Assembly: GCA_035533595.1 (NCBI GenBank)
Contig: DATLTN010000053.1
Coordinates: 1-64,000 of the forward strand
Source of the DNA: Acidimicrobiales bacterium
Lineage (GTDB): Bacteria > Actinomycetota > Acidimicrobiia > Acidimicrobiales > Bog-793
DNA: 64,000 nucleotides
Direction of reading: 5' to 3'
The notes beneath the pieces were generated by a model. That model searched no databases and was not told the origin of the DNA. It worked only from the letters and a program-made list of their open reading frames with translations. The position numbers and the translations under genes are program-made. Positions 7,451 to 16,449 of the stretch are shown here, one piece after another (position 1 is the stretch's first letter; each line of letters opens with the position of its first letter).

Positions 7451-8457
7451 ACGCGGTGCTCACGATGGCCCAGAAGGCCGCCGTCGTCCTCGTGCAGCTC
7501 GACGACTCGCGGGCGAACCTCGTGCTGCGCAACATGAGCGAGGCGGAGGTGACGCTGCTCATGCAGGAGGTGGCGCGCCTGCCGACGATGACCGAGAGCG
7601 TCGTGGCGGCGGTGATCGGAGAGCTCGGCGAGACCACCGAGTCCCTCCTCCAGGTCCGCCAGGGCGGCCTCGACGCGGCGGCGCGGCTGCTGCGCGACCG
7701 CCTCGGCAACGCCCGCGCCGAGGAGATCCTCGCCGACCTCGACCGCATCGCGATCGATCACCCGCTCGCCTTCATGAACCAGATCGACCCGCTGCAGGTG
7801 ATCGGCTACATCGCCGAGGAGCACCCGCAGACGATCGCGATCATCATCGCCCACCTCGAGCCGGACAACGCCGCCCGGCTGATGGAGCGTCTCGCCGACC
7901 AGCTGCGTGCCGAGGTCGCCCGCCGGGTCGCGAAGATGGCCGCGCTCCCCCCCTCGGTCGTGCTGAAGGTCGCCGCCGAGCTCGAGAGCCGCCTCTCCTC
8001 GTTCGTGCGCGGCGGCGGTGTCGCCACCCAGGAGGTCGGCGGCATCCAGCGCATGGTCGGGATCCTCAACAACACCGACCGCGCGACCGAGAAGCAGATC
8101 CTCGCCGACCTCGAGGGCAAGGACCCCGAGATCGCCGAGGCGATCCGTCACGAGATGTTCGTCTTCGACGACCTCCTCGCCCTCACCGACCCCGACCTGC
8201 AGCTCATCTTGCGCAGCGTGCCGGTGAAGACGATCGCCCTCTCGTTGAAGGGGAAGGACCCCTCGATCATCGAGCGCTTCAAGACGAACCTCTCCGAGCG
8301 CAACGCGATGGACCTGCAGGAGGACTTCGAGACCCTCGGCGCCCAGCGTCAGTCGCTCGTCGAGCACGCCGAGGCCGAGCTCATCCGCCAGGCGCGCTCG
8401 CTCGCCGAGGCCGGCGACATCAACATCGAACGGGGTGACGATGAGCTCGTCGCCTAG
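7447..8457 (+). CDS. fliG: Flagellar motor switch protein FliG
   Basis: FliG of 336 residues, the C-ring protein that receives torque from MotA and sets rotation direction. Recognisable parts are the N-terminal FliF-binding domain, the middle domain with the EHPQTIAIIIAHLEPDNAA segment (about 120-140) and the C-terminal torque helix region beginning VFDDLLALTDPDLQLIL. The ATG chosen overlaps the fliF stop (ATGA); an in-frame GTG 21 nt upstream would lengthen the protein by seven residues inside fliF and is less likely. Confidence 0.97.
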   Translation: MNAVLTMAQKAAVVLVQLDDSRANLVLRNMSEAEVTLLMQEVARLPTMTESVVAAVIGELGETTESLLQVRQGGLDAAARLLRDRLGNARAEEILADLDRIAIDHPLAFMNQIDPLQVIGYIAEEHPQTIAIIIAHLEPDNAARLMERLADQLRAEVARRVAKMAALPPSVVLKVAAELESRLSSFVRGGGVATQEVGGIQRMVGILNNTDRATEKQILADLEGKDPEIAEAIRHEMFVFDDLLALTDPDLQLILRSVPVKTIALSLKGKDPSIIERFKTNLSERNAMDLQEDFETLGAQRQSLVEHAEAELIRQARSLAEAGDINIERGDDELVA

Positions 8458-9133
8458 TCTCCGCTCCGCGTCCCGGGTGCTGCGCGGCGGCGACGCGGCG
8501 TGCCTCGCGCGCGCCGCCGTCACGACGCCCTTGAGCGAGGTCACCCTCTCGTTCCCCGACGCCGTTCCCGCCCACCACGACACGCCCGCCCCCGCCGTTG
8601 ACGCGGCCGCCGCCGCCTACGCGAAGGGCCTCGCCGCCGGCCGCGCCGAGGCCGAGGCCGAGAGCGCGCAGGCCGCGTCGCTGCGCCACGAGGCCGCCCT
8701 CGCCAAGCTCACGACGAGCCTGATCCAGAGCGCCCAGGCGCTGTCGACGAGCCGCGAGGCGATGCTCGACGAGCTCCTCTCCGAGATCAGCGAGCTCGTC
8801 CTCGCCCTCGTCCGCGAGCTCATCGGCGCCGAGCTGGCGCTGCACGAAGAGCCCGCCCGCAGCGCCATCAAGCGGGCGCTGCGCTTCGCGCCCCCCGACA
8901 CCGACCTCGTCGTCCGCCTCCACCCGAGCGCGGAGATCGCCGCCTGGGAGCTCGAGTCCCTCGTCGCCGGGCGGCGGATCCGCGTCGTCGAGGACGACCG
9001 CGTCGAGCCCGAGGGGTGCATCCTCGAGGTCGGCGCGGCGACGATCGACGCGCAGATCGCGCCCGCCCTCGAGCGCCTGCGCGACGCCCTCCTGCACCTG
9101 CACGCCGGGCGCGACTTCGAGGAGGTCGGATGA
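8441..9133 (+). CDS. fliH: Flagellar assembly protein FliH
   Basis: A protein of about 230 residues in the fliG-fliI interval with FliH features: a variable N-terminus, an Ala/Glu-rich coiled-coil stretch of the form AxxxGxxxG (AAYAKGLAAGRAEAEAE near 63-79), and a C-terminal FliH/YscL-like domain (RFAPPDTDLVVRLHPSAE). FliH binds and restrains the FliI ATPase and connects it to the C ring. The ATG at 8441 has a GGGG ribosome-binding element; a GTG two codons earlier is possible. Both overlap the end of fliG. Confidence 0.88.
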   Translation: MSSSPSLRSASRVLRGGDAACLARAAVTTPLSEVTLSFPDAVPAHHDTPAPAVDAAAAAYAKGLAAGRAEAEAESAQAASLRHEAALAKLTTSLIQSAQALSTSREAMLDELLSEISELVLALVRELIGAELALHEEPARSAIKRALRFAPPDTDLVVRLHPSAEIAAWELESLVAGRRIRVVEDDRVEPEGCILEVGAATIDAQIAPALERLRDALLHLHAGRDFEEVG

Positions 9134-10458
9134 GCCTGTTCTCCTCGGCCGCCCTCGACGACCTGCTGCGCGCCGCCGTCCGCCCGCAGCGGAGCGGCCG
9201 GGTGAGCCGCGTCATCGGGCTGCGCGTCGAGGTGGAGGGCCTCGAGGCCGCCGTCTCGGACGCGGTGATGATCCGCCGCCCCGACGGCAGCCTCCTCCCC
9301 GCGGAGGTCGTCGCCGTGCAGGGCCAGAGCCTCGCCTGCATGCCGCTCGGCGAGCTGCGCGGCGTGCGCTTCGGCGACCGCGTCGACTCCTGCGGCGGCC
9401 CGCTCGCGGTGCGCGTCGGCTCGGGGCTGCTTGGCCGCGTCGTCGACGGCCTCGGCGTGCCGATCGACGACGGCCCGCCGCTGCGCAACTTCGCCGAGGT
9501 GAGCGTGGTCACCGCGCCCCCCCACCCGCTGCGCCGCGAGCTAGTCGACACCCAGCTGCCGCTCGGCGTGCGGGCGATCGACACCGCGATCCCCTGCGGC
9601 CGGGGGCAGCGCCTCGGGATCTTCGCCGGCTCGGGCGTCGGCAAATCGAGCCTGCTCTCGATGATCGTGCGCGGCACGACGGCGCCGGTCTGCGTCCTCG
9701 CCCTCATCGGCGAGCGCGGCCGGGAGGTCAGCGAGTTCATCCAGCGCGACCTCGGCGAGGAGGGCCTCGCCCGTTCGGTCGTCGTCGTCGCCACCTCGGA
9801 CCAGCCGGCGCTCGTGCGCATCAAGGCCTCATTCACCGCGACGCGCATCGCCGAGTGGTTCCGCGACCAGGGCCACGACGTCGTGTTGATGATGGACAGC
9901 CTCACCCGCTTCGCGATGGCCCAGCGCGAGGTCGGCCTCTCCGCCGGCGAGCCGCCGGCGACGCGCGGCTACCCACCGTCGGTCTTCTCGCTCCTCCCCC
10001 AGCTCCTCGAGCGGGCGGGGGCCGCAGAGCGCGGCAGCATCACCGGCCTCTACACCGTGCTCGTCGAGGGCGACGACATGAACGAGCCGATCGCCGACGC
10101 TGCCCGCTCGATCCTCGACGGCCACCTCGTGCTCTCCCGCCGCCTCGCGACCGCCGGGCACTTCCCGAGCATCGAGATCCTCGATTCGATCTCCCGCCTC
10201 GAGTCGGTGATCCTCACCAACGAGCAGCGGGCGCTCGTGATCGAGCTGCGGCGCCTGCTCGCCGCCTACCGGGACAACAAGGACCTCATCGAGATCGGCG
10301 CCTACTCGGTGGGCGCGAACGCCCTCACCGACCGCGCCATCGAGCTCCGCCCGTTCATCGAGGCCTTCCTCCGTCAGGACCGGGGCCTCACCGCCGACCT
10401 CGACAACTCCTGGGCGATGCTCGAAGCGCTGCTCGCGCCGGCGAGCGAGGCCGCCTGA
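9130..10458 (+). CDS. fliI: Flagellum-specific export ATPase FliI
   Basis: FliI of 442 residues, the hexameric ATPase of the flagellar type III export system, related to the F1 beta subunit. The P-loop is at 166-173 (AGSGVGKS), followed by LIGERGREV, the Walker B region VLMMDSLTRFAMAQREVGL and the GEPPATRGYPPSVFSLLPQL segment typical of T3SS ATPases. The ATG overlaps the fliH stop by 4 nt. All catalytic motifs are present and the length is normal. Confidence 0.98.
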   Translation: MSLFSSAALDDLLRAAVRPQRSGRVSRVIGLRVEVEGLEAAVSDAVMIRRPDGSLLPAEVVAVQGQSLACMPLGELRGVRFGDRVDSCGGPLAVRVGSGLLGRVVDGLGVPIDDGPPLRNFAEVSVVTAPPHPLRRELVDTQLPLGVRAIDTAIPCGRGQRLGIFAGSGVGKSSLLSMIVRGTTAPVCVLALIGERGREVSEFIQRDLGEEGLARSVVVVATSDQPALVRIKASFTATRIAEWFRDQGHDVVLMMDSLTRFAMAQREVGLSAGEPPATRGYPPSVFSLLPQLLERAGAAERGSITGLYTVLVEGDDMNEPIADAARSILDGHLVLSRRLATAGHFPSIEILDSISRLESVILTNEQRALVIELRRLLAAYRDNKDLIEIGAYSVGANALTDRAIELRPFIEAFLRQDRGLTADLDNSWAMLEALLAPASEAA

Positions 10459-10907
10459 TGGCCACCCGCTACGAGTTCCGCCTCGCCGGCGTGCTGCGGC
10501 TGCGCCGCGCCGAGTACGACCAGGCGGCGATTGCCCTCGAGCGCTCGAACGCGCTGCTGCGCAGCCTGATCGCGGAGCGGGACGCGGCGACGGCGCGCTG
10601 CCGGGCACTCGGGTCGGCACCGACTGGCCATACCAGGGAGGACTTCCTCGCCGGCCGGCAGGCGACCGAGCACGCCGCCGCCGGTCAGCTCGCCGCCGCG
10701 GCGCGCGTCAACGTCGCCGCCGCCGAAGCGGCGCTCGCCCGCATCACCTGGGCGGGCGCCCACCGCAACGTCGCCGCCCTCGAGCGCCTCGACGAGCGGC
10801 GGCGCGAGGAGTGGAGCCTCGAGTCCGCCCGCCTCGAGCGCCTCGAGCTCGACGAGCTCGCGACGGTGGCCTTCGTCCGCGAGCACGCCGAGGGGAGCGT
10901 CGCCTGA
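10458..10907 (+). CDS. fliJ: Flagellar export chaperone FliJ
   Basis: A 149-residue, Arg/Ala/Glu-rich, almost entirely helical protein directly after fliI, with one base shared between the fliI stop and this ATG. It starts YEFRLAGVLRLRRAEYDQAA, the usual FliJ beginning (a short beta-like start followed by a long coiled coil). FliJ is the central-stalk-like component that stimulates FliI and links it to FlhA. Sequence identity in this family is always low, so position and coiled-coil pattern carry the call. Confidence 0.85.
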   Translation: MATRYEFRLAGVLRLRRAEYDQAAIALERSNALLRSLIAERDAATARCRALGSAPTGHTREDFLAGRQATEHAAAGQLAAAARVNVAAAEAALARITWAGAHRNVAALERLDERRREEWSLESARLERLELDELATVAFVREHAEGSVA

Positions 10908-11929
10908 TGACCGACACCCTCGACGCGCTGCAGAGCTGGATGACCCAGCTGCAGAGCAACCTCGACACCCTCCCGGGCGTCCTCCAGCAGGCGGCGCCGT
11001 CGGGCGACTTCGCCTCGGTGCTTGCCGGCGTGCAGGCCGAGTTCTCAGGCGGCCCCCTCGCCCCCCCGGCCGCGGCGACCACCCCTGCCGCCCCCGCGAC
11101 GACCGAGGGCACTCCCCCCGACGGCGAGCAGGTCGTCGGCGCGGCGGCGCAGTTCCTCGGCGTGCCCTACCAGTGGGGCGGGACGAGCCCGCAGGGCTTC
11201 GACTGCTCGGGCCTCGTGCAGTACGTCTACGGCCAGCTCGGCGTCACCCTGCCCCGCACCAGCCAGGAGCAGGCCACCGTCGGCACCCCCGTCGACAGCC
11301 TCGCCGACGCCCAGCCGGGCGACCTTGTCTTCTTCCCCGGCGACGACGGCACCACCACCGCCCCGGGCCACGTCGGCATCTACGTCGGCAACGGCCAGAT
11401 GATCGACGCCCCACAGACCGGGGACGTCGTGCGCGTGCAGCCCGTCGGCGACCCGGTCGCGATCCGTCGCGTCCTGCCCGCCACCGCGACGGCCGCCGCG
11501 GGCGCCCCCGCGACGACCGGCGCCGCGGCGGGCGGCTACCAGGTCCCCGCCGCCCTCGCCCCCGACTTCCTGCAGGCCGCCGCCACCCACCACGTGCCGG
11601 TGCAGCTGCTGACCGCCGTCGCCTACGAGGAGTCGGGCTTCGACCCCAACGCGCAGAGCGCGGCCGGCGCCGAGGGCCTGATGCAGCTGATGCCCTCGAC
11701 GGCCTCCGGGCTCGGGGTCGACCCCCTCGACCCCGCGCAGGCGATCAACGGCGCCGCGCAACTGCTCTCCGGCTACCTCAGCCAGTACCAGTCGGTGCCG
11801 CTCGCCCTCGCCGCCTACAACGCCGGGCCGGCCGCGGTCGCCACCGCGGGTAACACCGTTCCGCAGATCCCCGAGACCCAGGCCTACGTCTCAAACATCC
11901 TCGGTCTGATCGGAGGCCAGCTCTCATGA
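10907..11929 (+). CDS. Peptidoglycan hydrolase: NlpC/P60 plus lytic transglycosylase fusion
   Basis: A 340-residue protein with two cell-wall-cutting domains. Residues 73-190 are an NlpC/P60 endopeptidase with nucleophile Cys100 (GFDCSGLVQYVYG) and His155 (GHVGIYVG). Residues 210-340 are a goose-lysozyme/SLT-type transglycosylase with probable catalytic Glu242 (AYEESGF), the GAEGLMQLMP motif and ALAAYNAGP. The N-terminal 70 residues resemble a rod-cap-like or export region and there is no classical signal peptide, so export through the flagellar apparatus is plausible. Position before fliK and flgD suggests it opens the wall for rod growth, the job of FlgJ elsewhere. Coupled at both ends by overlaps. 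Confidence 0.9.
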   Translation: MTDTLDALQSWMTQLQSNLDTLPGVLQQAAPSGDFASVLAGVQAEFSGGPLAPPAAATTPAAPATTEGTPPDGEQVVGAAAQFLGVPYQWGGTSPQGFDCSGLVQYVYGQLGVTLPRTSQEQATVGTPVDSLADAQPGDLVFFPGDDGTTTAPGHVGIYVGNGQMIDAPQTGDVVRVQPVGDPVAIRRVLPATATAAAGAPATTGAAAGGYQVPAALAPDFLQAAATHHVPVQLLTAVAYEESGFDPNAQSAAGAEGLMQLMPSTASGLGVDPLDPAQAINGAAQLLSGYLSQYQSVPLALAAYNAGPAAVATAGNTVPQIPETQAYVSNILGLIGGQLS

Positions 11930-13347
11930 TCGTGCTCCCCCTGAACGACGCCGCCAGCGAGCGACCGGTGCCCACCGCCCACGAGCAGGGCGCGGCCGAG
12001 GGCGCGGCCAGCGCGCCGAGCCCCTTCTCAAAGCTCCTCGAGCACGCCAGCACCCCGGACGCAGGCGACGGCTCCGCGCCGCAGGTGCCGGCCGGCGACG
12101 CCGGGCGCGGCGGGCCGGCGGGCCGCGGCGGTGCCGAGGGTGCCGCCGCGAGCGCGACCGCCGCCCCGACGTCCGCACCGGCCGACCCCACGCCACTCCC
12201 AGCGCCGAGCGCTCCCACCGGCCGTGCGCCGGCGACGACCCCCACCGTCGACAAGCGCGGCCACCGCACAGCAGCCGACGCCACCGGGGCTCCCGCACCG
12301 GCCGGCGAGACAGCCGTCGCCCTCACCGTTGCCGTCGCGGGCGCCTCCGTGGCCGCGAACGCCGCCGCCCCCGCGACGCCGCCGGCTGCACGGGCCGCGC
12401 CCGGCGCGACCGGTGCGCGCGTCGTTCCCGCCCTCTCGGCGGCGACCGCGGCCACCGCGACCGGCGCGGGCCGCAGCCCAGCCGTGACGAGCGGCACGCT
12501 CCCGACGACACGCGTGACCCGCGGCCTACCCGACAGCGCACCCGGAGCCAGCCGTCCCCCGACTGCCGACACCTCCGGCGCGGCCGCGGTGCCGTCGACT
12601 GGCCGCGTGCCCGCAGCGCAGCCCTCCGGCGCACCCGCCCCCTCGCCTGCGGCGCCCGGCGCCACGCCCGTCGACACAGCTCCCGCGGTGACGGCGGCAC
12701 ACCCCGTGAGCCCGACCCATGCCGCCGCCGCGAGCACCGCGACGAGCGCCGCGCCGAGCGCCCCGACGGCGGGCGCGGGGGCCGTACCTGGGACCCCGGC
12801 GCCCCCCGCGACCCGGCTCGAGGCGGGTGCGCCATCACCGACGACGTCCGCCCCGGCGACCGGCGCCGCCGCCGGCACGAACGAGCTGCCGGGGGTCGCG
12901 AGCCAGTTGATGAGCGTGCTCAGCCCCGTCCGCCACGGCACCGACGGCACCCAGTCGCTCACGATCGCCCTCCACCCCGAGGGCCTCGGGACGGTGCGGG
13001 CGACGGTGACCGTCGACAACGACCAGCTCGTCGTGCGCCTCGCACCTACCTCGGCGGCGGGTGAGTCGGCGATCCGCGCCGCGCTCCCCGACCTGCACAG
13101 CGGGCTGAACGGCGACAGCGCGCGCCCCGCTGTCGTGGTGCTGCAGAGCGGCACCTCCGGGGGCGGCGGCGGCGCGGCCAGCGGCGGCGGAAGCGGCGCC
13201 TTCGACGGCCAGCGAGCCCCCGACGCCGCGCCGGCTTCCCGCCCGGCGGGCGCCTCGCCGGCCCCGGGTCAGGCGACCGCCGCGCCGGCCAGCCACACGA
13301 CCATACCTTCCGGAGGCCGCTCCAGCCTCCTCGACCTGCGGCTCTAG
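11926..13347 (+). CDS. fliK: Flagellar hook-length control protein FliK
   Basis: A 473-residue protein, mostly Ala/Thr/Pro/Gly low-complexity sequence (about 20-320), as expected for the flexible ruler domain of FliK. The C-terminal domain (about 325-400) has the conserved core SLTIALHPEGLGTVRATVTV and VRLAPTSAAGESAIRAALPD, which switches export specificity from hook to filament subunits. It overlaps the hydrolase stop by 4 nt and precedes flgD and flgE, the genes whose products it measures. The ruler is compositionally extreme but uninterrupted. Confidence 0.92.
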   Translation: MIVLPLNDAASERPVPTAHEQGAAEGAASAPSPFSKLLEHASTPDAGDGSAPQVPAGDAGRGGPAGRGGAEGAAASATAAPTSAPADPTPLPAPSAPTGRAPATTPTVDKRGHRTAADATGAPAPAGETAVALTVAVAGASVAANAAAPATPPAARAAPGATGARVVPALSAATAATATGAGRSPAVTSGTLPTTRVTRGLPDSAPGASRPPTADTSGAAAVPSTGRVPAAQPSGAPAPSPAAPGATPVDTAPAVTAAHPVSPTHAAAASTATSAAPSAPTAGAGAVPGTPAPPATRLEAGAPSPTTSAPATGAAAGTNELPGVASQLMSVLSPVRHGTDGTQSLTIALHPEGLGTVRATVTVDNDQLVVRLAPTSAAGESAIRAALPDLHSGLNGDSARPAVVVLQSGTSGGGGGAASGGGSGAFDGQRAPDAAPASRPAGASPAPGQATAAPASHTTIPSGGRSSLLDLRL

Positions 13348-13361
13348 GAGAAAGGACGCCG

Positions 13362-13784
13362 ATGACGATCCCTACCGTGGACTCCCAGACGAGCGGTGCC
13401 GCCGCGAGCGGTTCCTCCTCGTCGCCGAGCACCTCCTCCGCGGAGGTCTCCCAGCTCTCTAACCCCCAGCTCTTCCTGAAGCTGCTGATCGCGGAGCTGC
13501 AGAACCAGAACCCCACGAACCCGATGGACCCCTCCGCGATCCTGCAGCAGACCTCCGAGCTCTCCAACGTCGAGGCGATGAACTCGATGACGGGCCAGAT
13601 GAGCGACGTGCAGGCGACGGGCCTTCTCGGACACACCGTCACCGTCAAGTCCGGGGGAGCCGGGGGGACCCCCCTCGTCGGGACCGTCTCGGCGATCAAC
13701 CTCTCCGCGACCGGGCAACCGACCCTCACCGTGAGCGGCGCCTCGGCGCCGGTCTCCCTCTCCGACATCACGCAAGTCGCCTGA
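13362..13784 (+). CDS. flgD: Flagellar hook assembly scaffold FlgD
   Basis: FlgD of 140 residues, the cap needed for hook polymerisation. The hallmark motif is present: LFLKLLIAELQNQNPTNPMD (about 37-56), followed by the QTSELSNVEAMNSM segment. The protein ends after a short beta-rich part (about 88-140), so the usual C-terminal Ig/FnIII-like domain is missing or reduced. Short FlgD proteins of this kind occur in Gram-positive bacteria. A GGAGAAAGGA ribosome-binding region lies just upstream of the ATG. Confidence 0.94.
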   Translation: MTIPTVDSQTSGAAASGSSSSPSTSSAEVSQLSNPQLFLKLLIAELQNQNPTNPMDPSAILQQTSELSNVEAMNSMTGQMSDVQATGLLGHTVTVKSGGAGGTPLVGTVSAINLSATGQPTLTVSGASAPVSLSDITQVA

Positions 13785-13811
13785 GCGCGACCTTCAGAAA
13801 GGACCCCCACC

Positions 13812-15125
13812 ATGGCCGAACGTTCGATCCTCGCCGCCGTCTCCGGCATCGACGCCAACCAGACCTACCTGGACAGCGTCGCCAACGACATCGCCAACGC
13901 CGACACCGTCGGCTTCAAGTCCGAGAACGTCCAGTTCCAGGACCTCCTCGCCGAGCAGATCTCCGGCGGCGCCGCTCCCACCACGGGCGGCGCCGGCATC
14001 AACCCGGTGAGCATCGGCTCGGGTGTGCGCGTGGGCGCGAACACCGTCGACCTCTCCGAGGGCTCCCTCGAGGCCACCGGGCAGGCGACCGACGTCGCGA
14101 TCCAGGGCGCCGGCTACCTCGTCACCGACACCAACGGCCAGATCGGCTACACCCGCGACGGCAGCCTGACGATCGACGGCAACGGCAACCTCGCCACCCA
14201 GTACGGGGGGCTCGTGCAGGGCTGGCAGGCGAACGGGGCGGGCACCGTGAACACCAACGCCCCGACCTCGGCGATCCGCATCCCCGCCGGCGAGACGATC
14301 CCGGCGCAGGCGACGACCGAGCTCACCCTCGGCGGCAACCTCCCCGCCTGGAGCGGTGTCGGCACCCAGCCGACGGCGACCACCACCTTGAACGCCTACG
14401 ACTCGCTCGGCAACGCGGTCGCGGTGACCCTCACCTTCACCGGCGTAGCGGGTTCGGCCAACAACTGGACGGTCTCGGGCTCGGTGCTCGCGCCGAACGG
14501 CACGACCGACAACCTCTGGGCCACCAACCCGAACGTCGCCTTCAACCCAGCCAACGGCCAGGTCTCGGCGGTCACGGTCGGCGGCACCCCGGTCGCGCCG
14601 GGCACCGACGGCTCGATCGCCCTCCCCGTCGGAACGATGCCCGCCGGCTACACCTTCCCCGCCGGGGACAACTGGAAGATCAACTTCCCGCCGCCGAACT
14701 CCTCCTCCGCGGTGACCCAGTTCGCCGGCCAACAGACGGTCGGCCTGCAGACCCAGGACGGCCACTCCGCCGGCAGCCTCGAGAGCTTCTCGATCGGCGG
14801 CGACGGCACCATCACCGGCTCGTTCTCCGACGGCACGACGCTCGCCCTCGGTGAGATCGCCCTCGCCTCGTTCACCAATCCGAGCGGCCTCACCGACGCC
14901 GGCAACGGCACCTACCAGGTGACCCCGAACTCCGGCCAGCCCTCCGTCGGCACCGCCGGCACGGGCGGGCGCGGTGAGCTCCTCGGCGGCGAGCTCGAGC
15001 AGTCGAACGTCAACCTCGGCACCGAGCTCACCAACCTCATCAACGCACAGGAGTCCTACGACGCCAACACCAAGGTCCTCACCACCTCCCAGCAGGTGAT
15101 CCAGTCGCTCGAGAGCGCGGCGTGA
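13812..15125 (+). CDS. flgE: Flagellar hook protein FlgE
   Basis: FlgE of 437 residues, the structural subunit of the hook. The N-terminal rod/hook motif reads YLDSVANDIANADTVGFKSE (about 17-36), the D0/D1 parts enclose a variable middle, and the C-terminus has NVNLGTELTNLINAQESYDA, the standard closing helix. AGAAAGGA lies upstream of the ATG. The order flgD-flgE-fliM is conserved; the flbD-motA-motB genes usually found between flgE and fliM are absent here and sit at the left edge of the window. Confidence 0.96.
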   Translation: MAERSILAAVSGIDANQTYLDSVANDIANADTVGFKSENVQFQDLLAEQISGGAAPTTGGAGINPVSIGSGVRVGANTVDLSEGSLEATGQATDVAIQGAGYLVTDTNGQIGYTRDGSLTIDGNGNLATQYGGLVQGWQANGAGTVNTNAPTSAIRIPAGETIPAQATTELTLGGNLPAWSGVGTQPTATTTLNAYDSLGNAVAVTLTFTGVAGSANNWTVSGSVLAPNGTTDNLWATNPNVAFNPANGQVSAVTVGGTPVAPGTDGSIALPVGTMPAGYTFPAGDNWKINFPPPNSSSAVTQFAGQQTVGLQTQDGHSAGSLESFSIGGDGTITGSFSDGTTLALGEIALASFTNPSGLTDAGNGTYQVTPNSGQPSVGTAGTGGRGELLGGELEQSNVNLGTELTNLINAQESYDANTKVLTTSQQVIQSLESAA

Positions 15126-16072
15126 GCGAGGAGCACGGCGCCCGCGCCGGCGCCGCGGTGCTGGAGGACGACTCGACGCGCATCCGCCTCTTCGACTTCT
15201 CCCGCCAAGAGACGATCGAGCGCGGCCGCCTGCGCCTGCTGCGGCCGATGCTCGAGGCCGTCGCCGGACGGGTCACCTCGACCCTCTCCTCCGACGTCCG
15301 CCAGGTTGTGCACGTCACCCTCCCCGACGAGCTCGTGCAGAGCTCCTGGGAGGACTACGCGCCGACGCTTCCCGACCCGACGTACGTCTCGACGGCGATC
15401 ATCTCCCCCGCCGAGCGGCGCTTCGTCCTGCACCTCCCCGTCGGCCTCGCCTTCCTCATCGTCGACTACAGCCTCGGCGGCGACGGCCTCGTGCAGCCGG
15501 AGCGCGAGGACCTCACCGACATCGAGCGGGCGCTGCTCCGCCCGCTCGTCACCGACCTCTGGCGGGACTCGATCGTCCCCGCGCTGTCGAGCTTCCTCGA
15601 ACTCGGCGTCTCCTCGGTGCAGACCTCCAACAGCCCGATCTTCGTGCAGGTCGGCCGCCCCGGCGAAATCTGTCTGATCGCCGAGCTGGGAGTGACCCTC
15701 GCCGACTCCGAGCCCTACACCGTGGCGCTCGCGATGCCGGTCTCGGCGGTGAACCCGGTGATCGAGAGCGTCGAGCGCGCCCAGTCCGGCGAGGCCACCG
15801 ATGCCAACGAGGCGACCGTCGCGCAGGTCGAGCGCCGCCTGCAGCTCGTCCCCGTCGAGCTCCTCGTCTCGTATCCCTCCGTGCGCTTCACCCCCTCCGA
15901 GCTCGTCGGGCTGCACCCCGGCGACGTCCTCCCCCTCCGCCCGCGCTTCGACGACGGCCCCGACGTCCTCGAGCTGCTCGTCGGCGACGCCTGCTACGCG
16001 CACGGCGTCCTCGTCGAGGACGGGCGGAACCTCGCCGTCAGCGTCACCACCATCGAAGAGAGGACCCAATGA
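15122..16072 (+). CDS. fliM: Flagellar motor switch protein FliM
   Basis: FliM of 316 residues, the C-ring protein that binds CheY-P and relays it to FliG. Residues about 15-230 form the CheC-like middle domain and about 240-310 the SpoA (FliN-like) domain. The first residues (MSEEHGARAGAAVLEDD) do not show the usual CheY-binding sequence LSQxEIDALL. This could mean that switching in this organism is not driven by a standard CheY docking peptide. GTG start, overlapping the flgE stop and the fliN start by 4 nt each. Confidence 0.93.
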   Translation: MSEEHGARAGAAVLEDDSTRIRLFDFSRQETIERGRLRLLRPMLEAVAGRVTSTLSSDVRQVVHVTLPDELVQSSWEDYAPTLPDPTYVSTAIISPAERRFVLHLPVGLAFLIVDYSLGGDGLVQPEREDLTDIERALLRPLVTDLWRDSIVPALSSFLELGVSSVQTSNSPIFVQVGRPGEICLIAELGVTLADSEPYTVALAMPVSAVNPVIESVERAQSGEATDANEATVAQVERRLQLVPVELLVSYPSVRFTPSELVGLHPGDVLPLRPRFDDGPDVLELLVGDACYAHGVLVEDGRNLAVSVTTIEERTQ

Positions 16073-16449
16073 CCGAGGCCGCGACCCCGCAGACCGCGCC
16101 GAACGACGAGCTCAACCCCGCCGAGGGGCTGCACGTCGTGTCGAGCGTCCCCGAGAGCAGCGCCGTAGCGGAGGCCGTCTTCTCGCCGAAGATCGCGATG
16201 CTCGGCGACGTCGAGCTGCGCGTCGACGTCGTCCTCGGGCGTGCCCGCTGCACCCTGCAGGAGCTGCTCAGCATCCGCCCGAGCCAGACGATCGAGCTCG
16301 ACCGCCAGCGCAACAGCCCCGTCGAGATCCTCGTGAACTCCAAGCCCTTCGCCCTCGGCGAGATCGTGGTGATCGACGAGACCAACCTCGGCGTGCGCGT
16401 CCTCGAGATCCTCGAGACCACCTTCGTCGCCCCCGGGCGGTCGGCGTGA
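16069..16449 (+). CDS. fliN: Flagellar motor switch protein FliN
   Basis: FliN of 126 residues. The SpoA domain occupies about 40-122, with the family pattern VELRVDVVLGRARCTLQELL and SPVEILVNSKPFALGEIVVI. FliN forms the lower part of the C ring and docks FliH-FliI complexes for export. Both ends overlap neighbouring genes (fliM, fliO) by 4 nt. Confidence 0.97.
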   Translation: MTEAATPQTAPNDELNPAEGLHVVSSVPESSAVAEAVFSPKIAMLGDVELRVDVVLGRARCTLQELLSIRPSQTIELDRQRNSPVEILVNSKPFALGEIVVIDETNLGVRVLEILETTFVAPGRSA

